A stretch of 64,000 bases of DNA from Carallia brachiata (GCA_021464245.1 JADCRB010000023.1:366807-430806), one strand, 5' to 3'. Positions 36,548 to 49,948 are shown, numbered from the stretch's first letter. The notes: generated by a model not told the origin, from the letters alone. Program-made: numbers and translations.

Positions 36548-39500
36548 TTTTTGTGCAAGGTAAAACTTTTAGGGTGCATTGAATATATTATTATTATACA
36601 TAAGAGCACCAACAGATGCGTTTATTTTTTTTTTATGCAGATTGATGTGTTAGATGCAATAAAATTGATAGTTTTTTCAATAAAAATTAAAAGTTGTTAT
36701 CTTTTATCGTAAATATTATTAATTTCGTTGTAAAAACTATTAATTTTATTATGTTTAACACTCTAATTGTCACACAAAAAATTGAATACGCAAACATTTT
36801 CTGGTCAAAGCTCCGTATCCGAAGGAACACCGATCCATGTTTGTTATTTAGCGTTTGTTGCATGCCTCGTGCAGGCATAAAAACCGCCTCTTCATTATCA
36901 TCACCAATTGACCACCTCTTGGGAATGAACAAAAAATAAGGGCTAAATAAATCGGCGCACAATAAAAACAACCACACAAAACAAAGTCCTTTCGGCTCAA
37001 AGAAACATATAATTGCCCAAATTTATGAGGCTCAGTTGCCCAATTTGCAGATGGTACCATACTAATACTAACTGGCCATCGAGATTTGGATATTTGGGCC
37101 GAAAAATTCCGCAAAATAATAATCAGCTGTTAGGTGAGGTAACCATCTAGAAAAATGTTCATATGTCCATAAAAAGAATTTTAATTTAAACAATTGAATT
37201 GAATAAACGTGTTATGGGATATAAATATATATATACGCACACGCGCGCGCACACACACACATCAACACATATTATTCTAGTACTTTCATGCTGTTTTTCC
37301 AAATAAATTCATAATATTTATTATTATTTACATTTGATTGTTTTAAACAAGTATCCGATACTGATTGTTAAAAAATCTTTAAGATTGAAAGTACCAACGT
37401 TATTTTCCAATATCAAAAAAAAAAATCAACGTTTTTTTAACTGTCCGGCAACCAAATTCTCAAAATGTAATCGGCATGTTCTCAATGACAAAATGTAATC
37501 GGCCTTCGAAATTTTGAATGACGCCACCCATATGGGCCATGGCAGATAGACAGGGAGGGCGGGCCGTGTTCATTTCAAGGAAGGCTGCGATTAACGTCAT
37601 AGTAACCCATGAAAAGCAGTACACTGAGAATGAATGCTATTGCGGCCCCTTTACAATCTACTGTCCTACGTTTCATTTAAGATAATGAAAACTTCACCAA
37701 CAAGTACTGGTATAAATAATAGGAGTTCGTTACTGTTTAATTAAAAGTCTTAAATTCGAATTCTTAAGAATATAGTTACGTTAAATACTTGTTGGAAGAC
37801 TTCTACCATCTTTTGAGGTCTTACCTGGGTCAGTCTAGATTAATTAGTCCATTGGACTGAACACAAAACGATTTTATATAAAAAAAATAAAAATGAAAAC
37901 TTCAAGGTGTCAGTGACCATTGCTCAAAAAAAGTTGTCAGTGAGAAAAAGGAGAGAGAGAGTCACCAGAAAAGTTAAACGCGAAGATGATATACTATAGT
38001 TAATTATTTTTTTTTGTAATTAAATGTATTTTTTTACAATAAAAAATAAAATATTTTTTATGTATTTTTTGTTATGGAAAAAAAAAAAACGTTTGATTGT
38101 GAAAAAAAATGTTCAGTAGCAATGTATACCATCCGTATTTCACATTGTTCATAACTGTATAATTGGACTCAAGCAAAAAATATTAACATTCCTCACCATT
38201 TCATCTGTTTGACTGTGGGTGCGCGCGACGCAAACGAGATTGAGCGATGATTCTTTGAAGTACCTTTTTAATTCTACAAAAAGCTCTTGGTGAGATGCAG
38301 ATTTATGATTTTTGACGCAATAATGAATGAACCATTTTATCTCTGGCCCCCAGTGTTCCGTGGTCTGTATGAAACTAGTTTATTAGTAACAATGTCGCCG
38401 TTATAAAGTAGCCTGCACCTGCAGCACAAGATGACACCTTAATTTTTTTAACTTATTGTTTGTTAGATACTAGTTAATAGATAATATGTTGATGTACAGT
38501 GAGTGCCTTTTTAACCTGCATGTGTTGTGTTTTTGAGTCACACGTGCGTAAAAAGTAACTAAGACCAATCATGGTGGTCTTTCATCTTTGTTCCACGACG
38601 ATATCGATTTCATACAGCTGAGTGCAACCTATCTACCTAATTATTAATTAGAGGATCATTACATGGTAACGTTTAGATAAGCATGTGGAAAATACGCTGT
38701 TAATTCAACAGTATTTTATAGTTTAATTATTTTTTTAAAATTCAATACATTTTTTATGATTCAACGATTTAAATTTTTAAATGTCCATCATACTTTCACT
38801 TATACATATTCATTTATTTATTTTTTTTTTATATTAACTATATCGTGAGTTACATGTAAGGTAACAGTTAAATTATTGTTTAAGGGTCATATTCACTGAA
38901 TTGACACCAACGATGGAGGTTGATTCTTGATTAATAATGAATTTCGGTGTCAAATTAATGGGATGGATGAGGTAAGATGCTACAATTGAATTGAATATTA
39001 GATAGATACAGCCATTCCGACTAAGCAACACGTAATATATATTTCCCTCTCTCTCCATCAGAAGAGTTGGTTTTAACTGTTATAAAATGCCAAGTCGTTT
39101 ACACGTCAGCGATTCGGATCCATCCCGCACAATTTAATCCATGTTTCCCTTACCGAAATTAATAACCTTCACACCAACCCATACAAAGCCAACAACAAGA
39201 AAACTAGACAGGTTGTGTTTATAAATTAGTTATTAGAATTTTGTTATATAGATATAAAAAATTAAACGTAGAACAGTTACATAAAAATTAATTAATTTTA
39301 TTTAATTAATTAAATAATTAATATTTATAATAAAAAATTAATAAAAAATATATTTATTTTTATTATAAATATCAATCAGTTAATTTAAGAATCTAAATTT
39401 AACAACATATGTGCTGCCACGTCAATGGGGCTCACGAGTGACATAGATACTTCCCCCACCCTCACGTGTTGCTACTGAGCAACGCCAAACGGCTACTGCT

Positions 39501-40387
39501 TGCATGATGAGTCAGAAACGACCGCAGTTCTTCAGTCGTATTCAATCGTCCATTTTCATTGAGATTTCATATAAATAGTGTCCAAATAATTAAATAAATT
39601 TAATAATATTATTAAATAATTTAATTTTTTTGAAAATTTAATTATTTAATAATTTATTTTATTTTATAAATATTTTAAAACTATCTAAATAAATCCCCCA
39701 GCTTTTTCCTTTTCATTATTGCAGTGGAAATTTAATCCACTCTACAGATCCCCTTTGAAATAGTTTTTTTTTTTTTTTGATAGTTAATCTCCATCACCTG
39801 TTTTGTTCGATGCTTTATTATTTCCACTAATCAGAGATTTGAATGACCTTTCCGCTTCAACCACAAGTTGATCCTTAATAAATAATTTTCTTTTCTCGCG
39901 TTATCTCCTCTATCTTTTTGATTTAATGCGTGCCTACGATGATTTAATTGTGTGATCTGACGTTGGGACGGATGGTCCAATGAATGGACGACGGATACCT
40001 ATCACATTACGTCGGTTAGGTAGGCGGCTCACATGCAGGCATACGAGCATTATTATTGTAAAATGAAATGGACAAATATTAAAGAGTGTAATTATGTGTT
40101 TTGGGATTTTTCTCTTGAGATTTTGTGTTGAACGAAATTACAGTTATTATTTTTGAAACTATGATTGATATTTTTAAATATAAAAATAACAATTGATTCA
40201 AAAATATAAATTTTAATTTTAAAAATAACAATTTCAGTTTCATTCGACACATAATTCGACACGAAAATTACCGACCTATTAATATTCATTCAATATTAAA
40301 GTCGTCGATAGATATTTCGGAAAAAGACCTCACTGCACTAGGATACAATTTCGCAGACGCAAAGAATCACAAGAATATTTTATATTA
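36548..40387. other. AT-rich intergenic region
   Basis: No gene recognised over 3.8 kb. It contains an AT/CG-alternating microsatellite at 37221-37262 and long A/T homopolymers. The stretch 37440-37640 and 38200-38640 is less AT-rich but shows no conserved frame. Confidence 0.4.
37221..37262. repeat. Mixed (TA)/(CG)/(CA) alternating microsatellite
   Basis: Runs of TATATA, CGCACACGCGCGCG and CACACACA in succession: alternating purine-pyrimidine throughout, a potential Z-DNA former. Confidence 0.7.
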
Positions 40388-40651
40388 TATTGTCAACGAA
40401 TGTAGGGAGCTGCTGTAGCGTTCTTGGACGGTGGAAATTAAACATGTATATCGTGAGGACAATAGAGATGCAGATTGGCTAGTTAATTTCGCCCACACTC
40501 GCCTGTTTGGCCTGCATTTCTTAGATTTGGCTCCCCATGACCTTATTCTGATCATTTTGGATGATGTTAGGAGTGTTTCTGTATCCTGTTGCCTAATTAT
40601 ATCCTAGAGTGCTCTGGGGACTTCCCTTCCTTCTGTCACCAAAAAAAAAAA
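40388..40651 (+). mobile_element. 5'-truncated LINE tail with RNase H-like coding and poly(A)
   Basis: About 264 bp ending in a poly(A) at 40641-40651. The frame reads TVEIKHVYREDNRDADWLVN, then FGLHFLDLAPHDLILIILDD, which matches the C-terminal RNase H region of plant L1-type LINEs. One in-frame TAG lies upstream. A perfect 17-bp target duplication AAGAATATTTTATATTA flanks it (40371-40387 and 40652-40668). The perfect duplication suggests a fairly recent insertion. Confidence 0.85.
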
Positions 40652-40668
40652 AAGAATATTTTATATTA

Positions 40669-41437
40669 CATATAAAACAATAATATTTTATATAATGTGA
40701 AGAAATTTTACATAAATCTTTATTGCATAATTATGATTTTTTTAAAAATATTATATAAAAATATCATCTTTCTAATATAAAATGATTTGCTTGTAGAATA
40801 GAACAAAGCGACTAACAGTGCGACTGATACTATGCGCCAACAGCCACAACAAAGACTATATCCCCGCCAAACACCAGATTTTTATTTTATTATGTTTTAT
40901 TGTAATTCGGTCTCATTAAAAGCTTTTTTTTTTCTCCCAAGTAAAAGGGACATAACATAACCTAAAATTAAAGCTTGTGTTTTGTTCAATATATGATATT
41001 AAATTAACTTGTTTTTTACGGATATAGTTAGAATTTAAATTTTTATTTAAAAAATCTTGATTTAAATAATGAAAGGAGGAGTGAGAATTTATTAAACAAA
41101 AAAAAATTATCAATATTAGATAACTTATAATTCAATAAAATTTTTAATGAACAAAAAAAAAAAAACTTGACTCACCATCAGTTAAATTAAAAATTTTTTA
41201 AAAATATTAGTTTAAATAGTTAAGGCTGAGAGTTCGGCTTCCGCCCACCATTTCCCTTTTTTTTCTTTTTATACATATTGAATGAGTTTAATTTTATTCC
41301 CCGGGCATTTATGGCATTGCACTTTTTACAGAGGTAAATGGGGCGCGCATGTTTCTCGGAGTCCGTTGGCTGCCACCTTATTTTTCTACTTTGCAGTTTA
41401 ATATCTTCTGATGCCCCACGCTCTCTCTCTCTCTCTC
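40669..41437. other. AT-rich intergenic region upstream of RFS1
   Basis: No gene seen; short minus-strand frames are low-complexity. The distal part of the RFS1 promoter is expected here. Confidence 0.4.
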
Positions 41438-41446
41438 TATAAATAT
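41421..41446 (+). promoter_or_regulatory. RFS1 core promoter: CT tract and TATA box
   Basis: A (CT)n run at 41421-41437 leads directly into TATAAATA at 41438-41445. Transcription would begin near 41470, leaving a leader of about 195 nt before ATG 41666. Confidence 0.55.
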
Positions 41447-41665
41447 GACCACCCTTGTCTTCATAAATTCCATAGTTCATAAACCCCTGCCTGCAATCAA
41501 ACTCTTTATTATATTTATATAATTCTGCTGTGCACGGCAAGCATTTTTGTTCAACTCATTTGACCCTTTTTGGCAGAAAGCACATTTCTTTGGTGTGCTT
41601 TTTGCTGCTGCTGCTGTGGTGGTCTTTTGGGTTGCTGCTTGTTTTAGAGGAGGAGGAGGAGGAAG

Positions 41666-43159
41666 ATGACGGTGGGGGCAGGGATATCGGTGTCTGATGG
41701 GAGGCTGGTGGTGCTTGGCAACACTGTTTTGCATGATCTTCACGACAATGTACAGTTGGTGCCGGCGACAGGGGAGGGGCTTATCAGTGGAGCTTTCATT
41801 GGTGTCTTGTCCGATCAAATTGGCAGCCGCAGGGTCTTCCCCATTGGAAAGCTCGAGTATTTTTCTTCTTCTCTTCTTAAATTTGCTTTCTTTTTCTCTT
41901 TCATTTTCTGGCATTGCTTTTCCCCACCCCCACCCCCACCCCCACCCCCTTTTTTTTTTAGGTGGATATAATGCTTAAAATTTTATTAAAGAAAAAAAAT
42001 ATTAGAAGGGAAAGGGGGTGGTGCGATCATGTTTTTTTTGGGTCTTGAGGAGGGTTAAACTCATCAAGGGAAAGGAAAGGAGTGTGGTGGGAGTTGAATT
42101 CCGACCACATCTTTAACTGACAGGGCCAATGTCCACTTGAGCTAATGTTCAAGGTCGTGATCATGTATTTGCTGTCTCAGTGATGAGGTGTGACCTGGGG
42201 CAGTGTTCCAATCCAGTGGTTTTACTTTGAATGTGGGAATAAATGCTGTTGATTTGTAGGGGACTGCGATTCATGTGTCTTTTCCGCTTCAAGATGTGGT
42301 GGATGACCCAAAGGATGGGAAACTGTGGACAAGATATTCCCTTTGAGACACAGTTTTTGATCGTCGAAACCCGGGATGGATCCTACTTCACTAATGGAAG
42401 CGGATTTGAAGGGGACCAATCTGCCGTATACACCGTGTTCTTGCCAATTCTGGAGGGAGATTTCAGGGCTGTACTTCAGGGGAATGAGCGTAACGAGCTG
42501 GAGATTTGCTTGGAAAGTGGTATGTGAAATGACCCATTAGATAGTGTTTCCACAATTTTAAGGGTTTTTGGCCATTTATGTTCGAATGAAAGAATGAATG
42601 AAACTGGTGGGTGTATTGCAGGAGATCCCGCCGTCAATGAATTTTCTGGAAGTCACTTGGTTTTTGTAGCTGCCGGATCGGATCCTTTTGATGTTGTCAC
42701 AGATGCTGTCAAGTAAGATTCATTAAATCAATACCTCGTTAAAGCTTTTATTATTGCTTAATTTCTGCAATAATGTCTATATTCAAACAGAAATTAACTC
42801 ATGTGTTTGTTGTAAAAGGATCTCGTGGATTCCTCCTTTGTTGATTTGTAACCCCTGCTATCGGTAGATTTATTTTTCTAGTCTCCTGTTTCCGCATGTT
42901 TACCAGCTGTTTTCAGCAAGAAAGTAGCTAATCTTAATTCACGGAATGCTCGGTGTTAAAACTGGAATGTTGTCTCTTTGGGTAACAGGCTGACAGTCAT
43001 AGTCAGAAATGTGCATAAATTAGAAATGTGACCAAGATGGGTGTACTTCCTTCTGTATTCACTTCATTCTTTAACTTGTATTCTCAATTATGTGCAGGGC
43101 TGTCGAGAGACATTTGCAGACATTTTCTCACCGTCACCAAAAGAAGGTAACTCTTCTCC

Positions 43160-43204
<45 letters not shown>

Positions 43205-45734
43205 TAGTATTTCTCTTCTAATCTCCAAGCAACTCTTGTACCGCCTGTGGATGCCCTGTGCTTTCATGGTTCAGATGCCAGATATGCTGAACTGGTTTGG
43301 ATGGTGCACATGGGATGCTTTCTACACAGAAGTCACTGCAGCGGGCGTGAAACAAGGATTGGAGAGGTGCTGATCTTTCTTGAATTTGCTCTTTGGAGTT
43401 TTGGTGGTTTGTCCATTTTACAGATTAGATTAGTATTAACTGCCCAATTCTTCCAGCTTAGGAGAAGGTGGGATTCCTCCAAAATTTGTGATTATTGATG
43501 ATGGGTGGCAATCAGTAGGAATGGATCCCAGTAGTATTGCAGTCGAAGCTGATAATTCTGCCAAGTAAGCACTAACTGACTTAACCTGAATTTCTTAACC
43601 TTAAACTTCGCCCTGGATTGCGAGGACTTCTGTACATTAGCTGACAAATCCTAGTAATTCTGTTGATCCTCAGCTTTTCAAACAGACTAATACACATCAA
43701 AGAGAATCACAAGTTCCAGAAACATTGCAAGGAGGGTCACAGAGTAGAGGATCCGGCTTTAGGACTTCGCCATATTGTCACTGAAATAAAAGAACAACAT
43801 GATTTGAAGTATGATTTCTTTGCTTACTCTGTAATTCCCTTATAAGGTTCGACCAACCCTCAATAAGGTAGTCATGCTGCTTCATATTTTAGGTATGCGT
43901 ATGTGTGGCATGCAATAACAGGATACTGGGGAGGTGTTAAACCTGATGTCACCGGAATGGAGCACTATGAATCCAAGCTGACCTATCCCATTTCATCTCC
44001 TGGGATTCAATCAAATGAGCATTGTGATTGTTTGAAAAGCATGACGACAAATGGACTTGGCCTTGTGAATCCTGAGAAAGTTTTTAACTTCTACAATGAA
44101 CTTCACTCATATCTTGCATCAGCTGGAATAGATGGTGTCAAAGTGGATGTCCAAAACATACTCGAAACTCTTGGGGCAAACAATGGTGGAAGAGTGAAAC
44201 TTGCTAGGAAATACCATCAGGCACTTGATGCATCAATTTCTAGGAACTTTCATGACAATGGTATCATTGCTTGTATGAGTCAGAATACTGATAATTTGTA
44301 CAGGTAATTCAAAATTTTCAATCTTAAATCATCTTAATGATCCTATAATTCCCAAGAACTTGTGTGTTTCCGCAATTATCTATATTTGCAGTGCAAAGAG
44401 GGCAGCAGTTATAAGGGCATCAGATGATTTCTGGCCAAGAGACCCAGCATCTCACACAATTCATATTGCATCAGTTGCTTACAATACTGTTTTTCTTGGA
44501 GAGTTTATGCAACCAGATTGGGATATGTTTCATGTAGGCTAAATAACTACGTTTTCTTGTTTAGCGACTAATTCATCACATATTCTTACTTGTGATATTG
44601 TAACCTCGAAATTGTTTCTCATGGCAGAGCCTGCACCCAATGGCTGAATACCATGGAGCAGCTCGAGCTGTTGGAGGATGTGCCGTATATGTCAGGTACA
44701 ATTTCATGTTATGAACAAGTGCTAGCTTTTTCTTCAAATGCAGCCAAGTCAAACATGCGATTGCTTATTCTTGGCTGTTATGTACCACAGTGATAAGCCT
44801 GGACAGCACGACTTTAATCTACTGAAGAAGCTCGTACTTCCGGATGGTTCTATACTGAGGGCCAAACTTCCAGGAAGACCTACAAGAGACTGCTTATTTT
44901 CTGACCCTGCCAGAGATGGGAAAAGGTTAGGAGAAAATTATAACTAAATATAGCCTTTAGAACCTTCATTTAGTCAATTTTTTGCTAAATCTGCTATTGA
45001 TATTGCAGTCTCCTTAAGATATGGAATCTGAATGATTTCAATGGAGTCATTGGCGTCTTTAACTGCCAGGGAGCTGGATGGTGTAGGGTTGGAAAGACAA
45101 ACCTTATCCATGATGAAAGACCTGGCACCATCACTGGCATTGTTAGGGCAAAAGACGTTGATTTTCTGACCAGAGTTGCCGGTGATGGATGGACAGGGGA
45201 TAGTATACTGTATTCTCATTGTGGTGGTATGTTTTCTATGCTTAGATGGTATTCCTTGCTGCAAAGCCACACTTGTTTCCAGATTGCTTGGATCAAATTA
45301 GCCATGGTTATGTTGACAATGTTTCTTGTGTTCCAATTGAACCTGCAGGAGAGGTAGTTTTTCTCCCAAAGGACGCAAGCATGCCTATTACATTGAGGCC
45401 CAAAGAATATGAAGTTTTTGCCGTGGTTCCAGTAAAGGAACTATGCAATGGAGCTAAATTTGCTCCTATTGGTCTGACTAAGATGTTCAACACAGGAGGG
45501 GCTATCAATGAGCTGAAATATGATTCCAAAACAAGTACAGGATGTGCAACCATCGGCCTGAAAGTTCGCGGTTGTGGTCAGTTTGGAGCATATTCATCTG
45601 CTCGGCCAGAGAAAATAACAGTTGATTCTGAGGAAGTGGAGTTCCAGTATGATGCAGTGTCTGGCTTGATCACCCTTGATTTGAGAGTGCCGGAGAAAGA
45701 GTTGTATGCCTGGAGCATAGACATAGAACTATAG
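41666..45734 (+). CDS. RFS1: Raffinose synthase family protein / seed imbibition protein 1 (GH36)
   Basis: Galactinol-sucrose galactosyltransferase or alkaline alpha-galactosidase of glycoside hydrolase family 36, acting on raffinose-family oligosaccharides in the cytosol. Thirteen exons: 41666-41856, 42260-42519, 42622-42712, 43098-43146, 43275-43366, 43457-43564, 43674-43808, 43893-44303, 44392-44533, 44628-44695, 44791-44925, 45009-45226 and 45349-45734. Total 2286 nt, 761 aa. It starts [18 protein letters not shown]. Family blocks: [52 protein letters not shown]. The nucleophile aspartate is in [12 protein letters not shown] (near residue 394) and the acid/base aspartate in [10 protein letters not shown] (near 457-458). 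Every phase joins. It resembles Arabidopsis RFS1/SIP1 (At1g55740) more than RFS5; several SIP1 proteins are alpha-galactosidases rather than synthases, so activity is not settled. Confidence 0.93.
41922..41949. repeat. (CCCCCA)n run, G-quadruplex-capable on the minus strand
   Basis: Five C-runs of 4-5 separated by single A lie in RFS1 intron 1. The transcribed-template strand therefore has GGGGTGGGGGTGGGGG, which fits the G4 consensus. Confidence 0.75.
43161..43204. repeat. (TTTTCCA)n tandem repeat in RFS1 intron 4
   Basis: Six near-perfect 7-bp units just after the exon 4 donor. Confidence 0.9.
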
Positions 45735-46110
45735 ATGATAGATGCCAATAGTTTCTGTAGGCCTATTAGTAAAGGGATTCAAAGGCCTGTGCTTGGAGCT
45801 TTGAACCTAAGATTTATGGGGATCTGCTGCAGGGGCAGTCTTCTTGTATCGTCAGAGTCCTATCCATGAAATTTATAAGCACCCATTAAAGTGCTTTATG
45901 TAACAAATCTCATTGAAGGACTTGAATAAAAGAAGCTTGATGCTTTTATCGCAAATGTGAGTCTTTCCTGTGTAGCAAATATCCTTTCTGTATTTATGTC
46001 AAATGTTGAGAATTGCTCAAAATACTAATGGCCATCTACCAGAGTCATTTAACTTATGAGTTTCAGGTATATAATTCAAATTCTTGCGGTTTCATTCCAA
46101 TAAAAAAGGG

Positions 46111-46155
<45 letters not shown>

Positions 46156-46397
46156 GATTAAGATGTTATGCATAATCATTAGAGCGACCACCTATGACTA
46201 TGTTTATGAAGTATACCATGCCCGCAACCGCGCCACCATTACGGCCCACACAATAATCTGAACGCCTCGTTTCCCCCTCTGGAAAACCTGCAGCGAGTAG
46301 CAGAGCTGATATCGTGTGGACAGGCAAAAGCCCCATTAAGCCCCAGTTTTCACAAAGAGAGAGAGACAGGGAGAGAGTAACAGATTTGTTTAGAAGG
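45735..46397. other. Region between RFS1 and the COX15 locus
   Basis: RFS1 3' UTR (AATAAAAG near 45924 is a likely poly(A) signal) and the former COX15 promoter, with a (GA)n microsatellite at 46114-46152. Confidence 0.5.
46114..46152. repeat. (GA)n microsatellite
   Basis: About 19 GA units about 250 bases before the COX15 start. Confidence 0.9.
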
Positions 46398-49348
46398 ATG
46401 GTGTTGTCATCTCTTCTGAAGAGGAACGAAGGAGCTATCAATAGCGTTGCGTCTAATCTGGAGAATAAAGCAACGGTTTTTAAGGAACTGAGGGAACAGC
46501 CATCCGATCTCGTTCTTCGCCGCGGTACCTTCTTTCTCTAATTTCTGGGTTTTTTTTTTAACAGATTGGAATTTCCATTTTCTCGCTGATTTTCTTTTTC
46601 TGGGGTTGGGAGGGGGAGCATTGAAAGGGGCCGGAAAATGTAGGTCTTGGATGGATGGCATTGATTCTAATCATGTTTCTTACTTACTCAAAAACCTGTA
46701 GTATTAGAACTGATGAGGGAATTTGTTATTATAATACAGCATTTTGTGACTGATCTTACGTACTATGCGAAATTAGATAAAGATGGATCATTGTTCTTTT
46801 AGGTTCTTTATCCTTCCATGTAATTTTATTTTATCAGATTCTGGGTTTAGTTTCTTCGAATGAATTCATTCTCTGAAGTCCACGTTTTGGAATTTGAGAT
46901 GAGACTAGCTAGTCTTGTAAGTCTTTAGCTGTTTGTAATCGGTCGTGGTTATTAGTTTAGCACCACATTGTGATGCTGTGATGTTGGTGTTGGGTAGTGA
47001 TACTGATATCTAACAGTTCTCGGATTCTAATGCAGCGTAAACACAATGCTATTCATTTGGCCAAACATAATGTTTTCGTATTTTAGGGTCCTCGCCCGCC
47101 ATTTAGTAGGAATATGTCCAATGCAACAAATGTTGGGACACAAACTACGAGGGATTGAAGTTAATGGTAGTCGGAGGGCCACATACTCAGAAAATGGTTG
47201 GAATCTGGCTTTTTGGCTCTGCTGCATGGGTTTTTAGCATGGTTTTACTTGGTGGTGTTACACGTCTAACTCGATCAGGACTTTCAATGACTGACTGGAA
47301 ATTTACCGGCAGCCTCCCTCCTTTCTCAGATGAAGAATGGTTCAGTGAGTTTGAAAAATATAAGCAGTCCCCTGAGTATAAGCGATAAGAGCAATATATA
47401 AGTTTTGTATTCGAGTGACATAAATCTTCAAAGCCTTTTTTTTTTCAGTGCAGTAATTCATACATAGCAATGAGCAAGCATCATAAGAAATCTTTTACTT
47501 TGTATATGTATGATTGCAGCATAAACAAAGGGATGAGTATTGAGGATTTCAAGTTTATTTATTGGATGGAATATGCACATAGGATGTGGGGTAGGGCACT
47601 GGGTGTCATGTTTGCCCTACCATTTTCATGCTTTCTGCGCAAGGGACATATAGCTTTGCGACTTGACTAAGACTCTCTGCTCCATTGCCCTTGGTGCTGG
47701 GCAGGGTCTAATTGGCTGTGGATGGTCAAAAGTGGTCTAGAGGTGAGAGCTATTTGCATATACTCTTTTCATCGTTTTCCATTTCTCTTCTCTTCCGTCT
47801 TTTTTTTTTTATTTCCCGTTAGTATGAATAAGATTGTGTGACTCGTAGATAATTTCTTTCCTTGGGAACCACCATCTGAGTATGCTCAGCCAAGAGTAAG
47901 CCCATACCGTCTTGCAGCGCACCTCACTTCAGCATTTGTTGTTTACAGTGGCCTTTTCTGGACTGCACTTTCTGTGGTGATGCCTGAACCTCCTGCTGAA
48001 TCGGTGACTTGGGGTTCGTGGAGCAGCTAAAGTGACAGGACTCGCCCTTCCTGTGAGCCTCATTGTGGGCATTACTGCAATTTCAGGAGCATTTGTTGCT
48101 GGAAATGATGCTGTATGTCATTTCGTGTCTCACTCAACTTCCTTTTCAAGAACTTCTGTAGCCTCCCATATGTGTTGTGAAATGCTTTTTTTTTTTTTAT
48201 CATGGCTTCATGGATCATGGTACAATGCAGGGTCATGCGTATAATACTTTGCCAGAGATGAGTGATACATGGATACCTGACAATATATTCGAAATGAAAC
48301 CACTAATCCGCAACTTCTTTGAGAATACGTCTACAGAGCAGGTAATTTCACTGTGTTAATTTTGCATTGTTGCAATAGCTATTATTGTGTTTGCTTTAGC
48401 TCGCTGTAGCAGACAGTGTAGAGGAATGATAAAATATCAAGGGAATAAGAGACAAGGAAAGCACAATGTCGGTTTATATTGATCCAAAATAAAAATGCTA
48501 TCATGGAGAGAACATTAACAAAAGGGCTTCCTAATCCACTCTATGGGATTGAGAGGCTAGTTCTAGGACTCGAAGTTGTGATCTCGAAATCATAATGGAG
48601 TAAACTTATCATTACACTAAGGCTCGCCAGTTTCCCCAAGTTATTCTTAATGACGAGAGAGCTTCTAAACCATTCTGTTGCCAGCAGCTATGCCCTGGGT
48701 TGAATGCGTGATGACTTGGAAGGAACCGAAGAAGATTAGCTCAATGTCAATCATTGTGCATTTGGGATTAGAGGATGTCAGGAAGACGTAACAAGTTCAT
48801 AAGTCACAAGCTAAAGATGTAAGAAAAGCCATCACGAGTTTATTGATAAAAATTTAGACCTTGGATGGTATTTCCTGATTATTACTGGTAAAGGTAATCA
48901 ACATTTGATCACTAATCTTATTTTGTTTAAATTTGATGATTGTAGCTCGACCACCGCATCCTTGCAATGACAACCTTAACCTCAATTGGGGCTTTATGGT
49001 GGTTCACAAGAAAGCTGGACATTCATCCGGCAGTTCGATCTTTAATCAGAACCACAGTTGGCATGGCAGCCCTTCAGGTGACTGTTTGCTGTGATCATAG
49101 CCATTGTAGTCTTTTCATCCAAGCCGAATTGGATTCCATCGTTCTAAGGCATCAAATCTTCTGTCATCATGCTGCAGGTTACCTCGGGGATATCAACACT
49201 CTTATCATGTGTACCTGTATCACTTGGCACTGCCCATCAGGCCGGGGCTTTAACTCCATTAACACTCATGATTTTGCTTAATCACACGGTGCGGAAGCCA
49301 TCTGTATCCCTTTTCAAAACATTACCTCAAGTTGCAAAGGCAGTTTGA
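46398..49348 (+). pseudogene. COX15: COX15 (haem A synthase) pseudogene
   Basis: COX15 makes haem A for cytochrome c oxidase in the mitochondrial inner membrane. Recognisable exons: 46398-46524, 47087-47384, 47520-47742, 47866-48112, 48231-48341, 48946-49077 and 49178-49348. Clear blocks include VGIWLFGSAAWVFSMVLLGG, LTRSGLSMTDWKFTGSLPP, IYWMEYAHRMWGRALGVMFA, LPVSLIVGITAISGAFVAGN and DTWIPDNIFEMKPLIRNFFE. Lesions relative to the family: exon 2 read in phase meets TAG at 47104; a missing base near 47151; donor AT instead of GT at 47385; missing bases near 47665 and 47717; acceptor GG instead of AG at 47864-47865; an extra G near 48011-48014. Exons 5-7 are clean to the TGA. Because both indels and splice-site substitutions occur, decay is likelier than sequencing error. 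A working COX15 should exist elsewhere in the genome. Confidence 0.85.
48540..48640. repeat. Dispersed-repeat trace in COX15 intron 5
   Basis: The text GACTCGAAGTTGTGATCTCG followed by ATTACACTAAGGCTCGCC resembles a common plant dispersed repeat from memory. No boundaries can be set. Confidence 0.3.
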
Positions 49349-49910
49349 TTGATACAAGTTTTGCAAGGAGAATTAGTTTAGTTCAGTTAAACATTTCACT
49401 TGATTATCACACTTCCTATTTGACTATAATTCCAAGATTGTGATCCATCATTAGAGGGCAAGGGCGAGAATGCACGTTCTCGTATGCTTGTTTCTGAAGT
49501 GAATATTGATCTGGGACTGATCCAATGGCTAATTCATTTTGCTAATATTAATTTATAGAAATCTAACCACAGTTAATGGGTTATATAGAGTTTAATGTAA
49601 AGATTGGAGGTTACACTTTACCATTTGACAAGGGTTGATGGTGATTTTCTTCTCCATTTGATGCCATAATTGGTTGGTTTTAGTAGTATTGTATATTTTT
49701 TACGGTCAGTAGGAAAAATTTCAGAGGAAAGGGACAATAAGCAGATAAAGCGGTTCATAGCAATCCCTTAGGCAGAATGAGACAACTGAGAAAAAAGCAA
49801 TCGCCTGCTACGACATTGTTATCAACAGACCATTCTGATTTCTGAGCATGCTTATCTACATTGGTGGAAACGCATCCACGTAGGCTTTTATAAGCTCACA
49901 GCACAACACC

Positions 49911-49948
<38 letters not shown>

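Noticed and set aside
41477..41914. 145-aa minus-strand frame over RFS1 exon 1
   Set aside because: Antisense to a well-supported exon, His/Pro-rich from repeats.
47385..47519. AT-AG ending as a U12 (AT-AC) intron in COX15
   Set aside because: The donor lacks the ATATCC consensus and the intron ends in AG; a mutated GT fits better.
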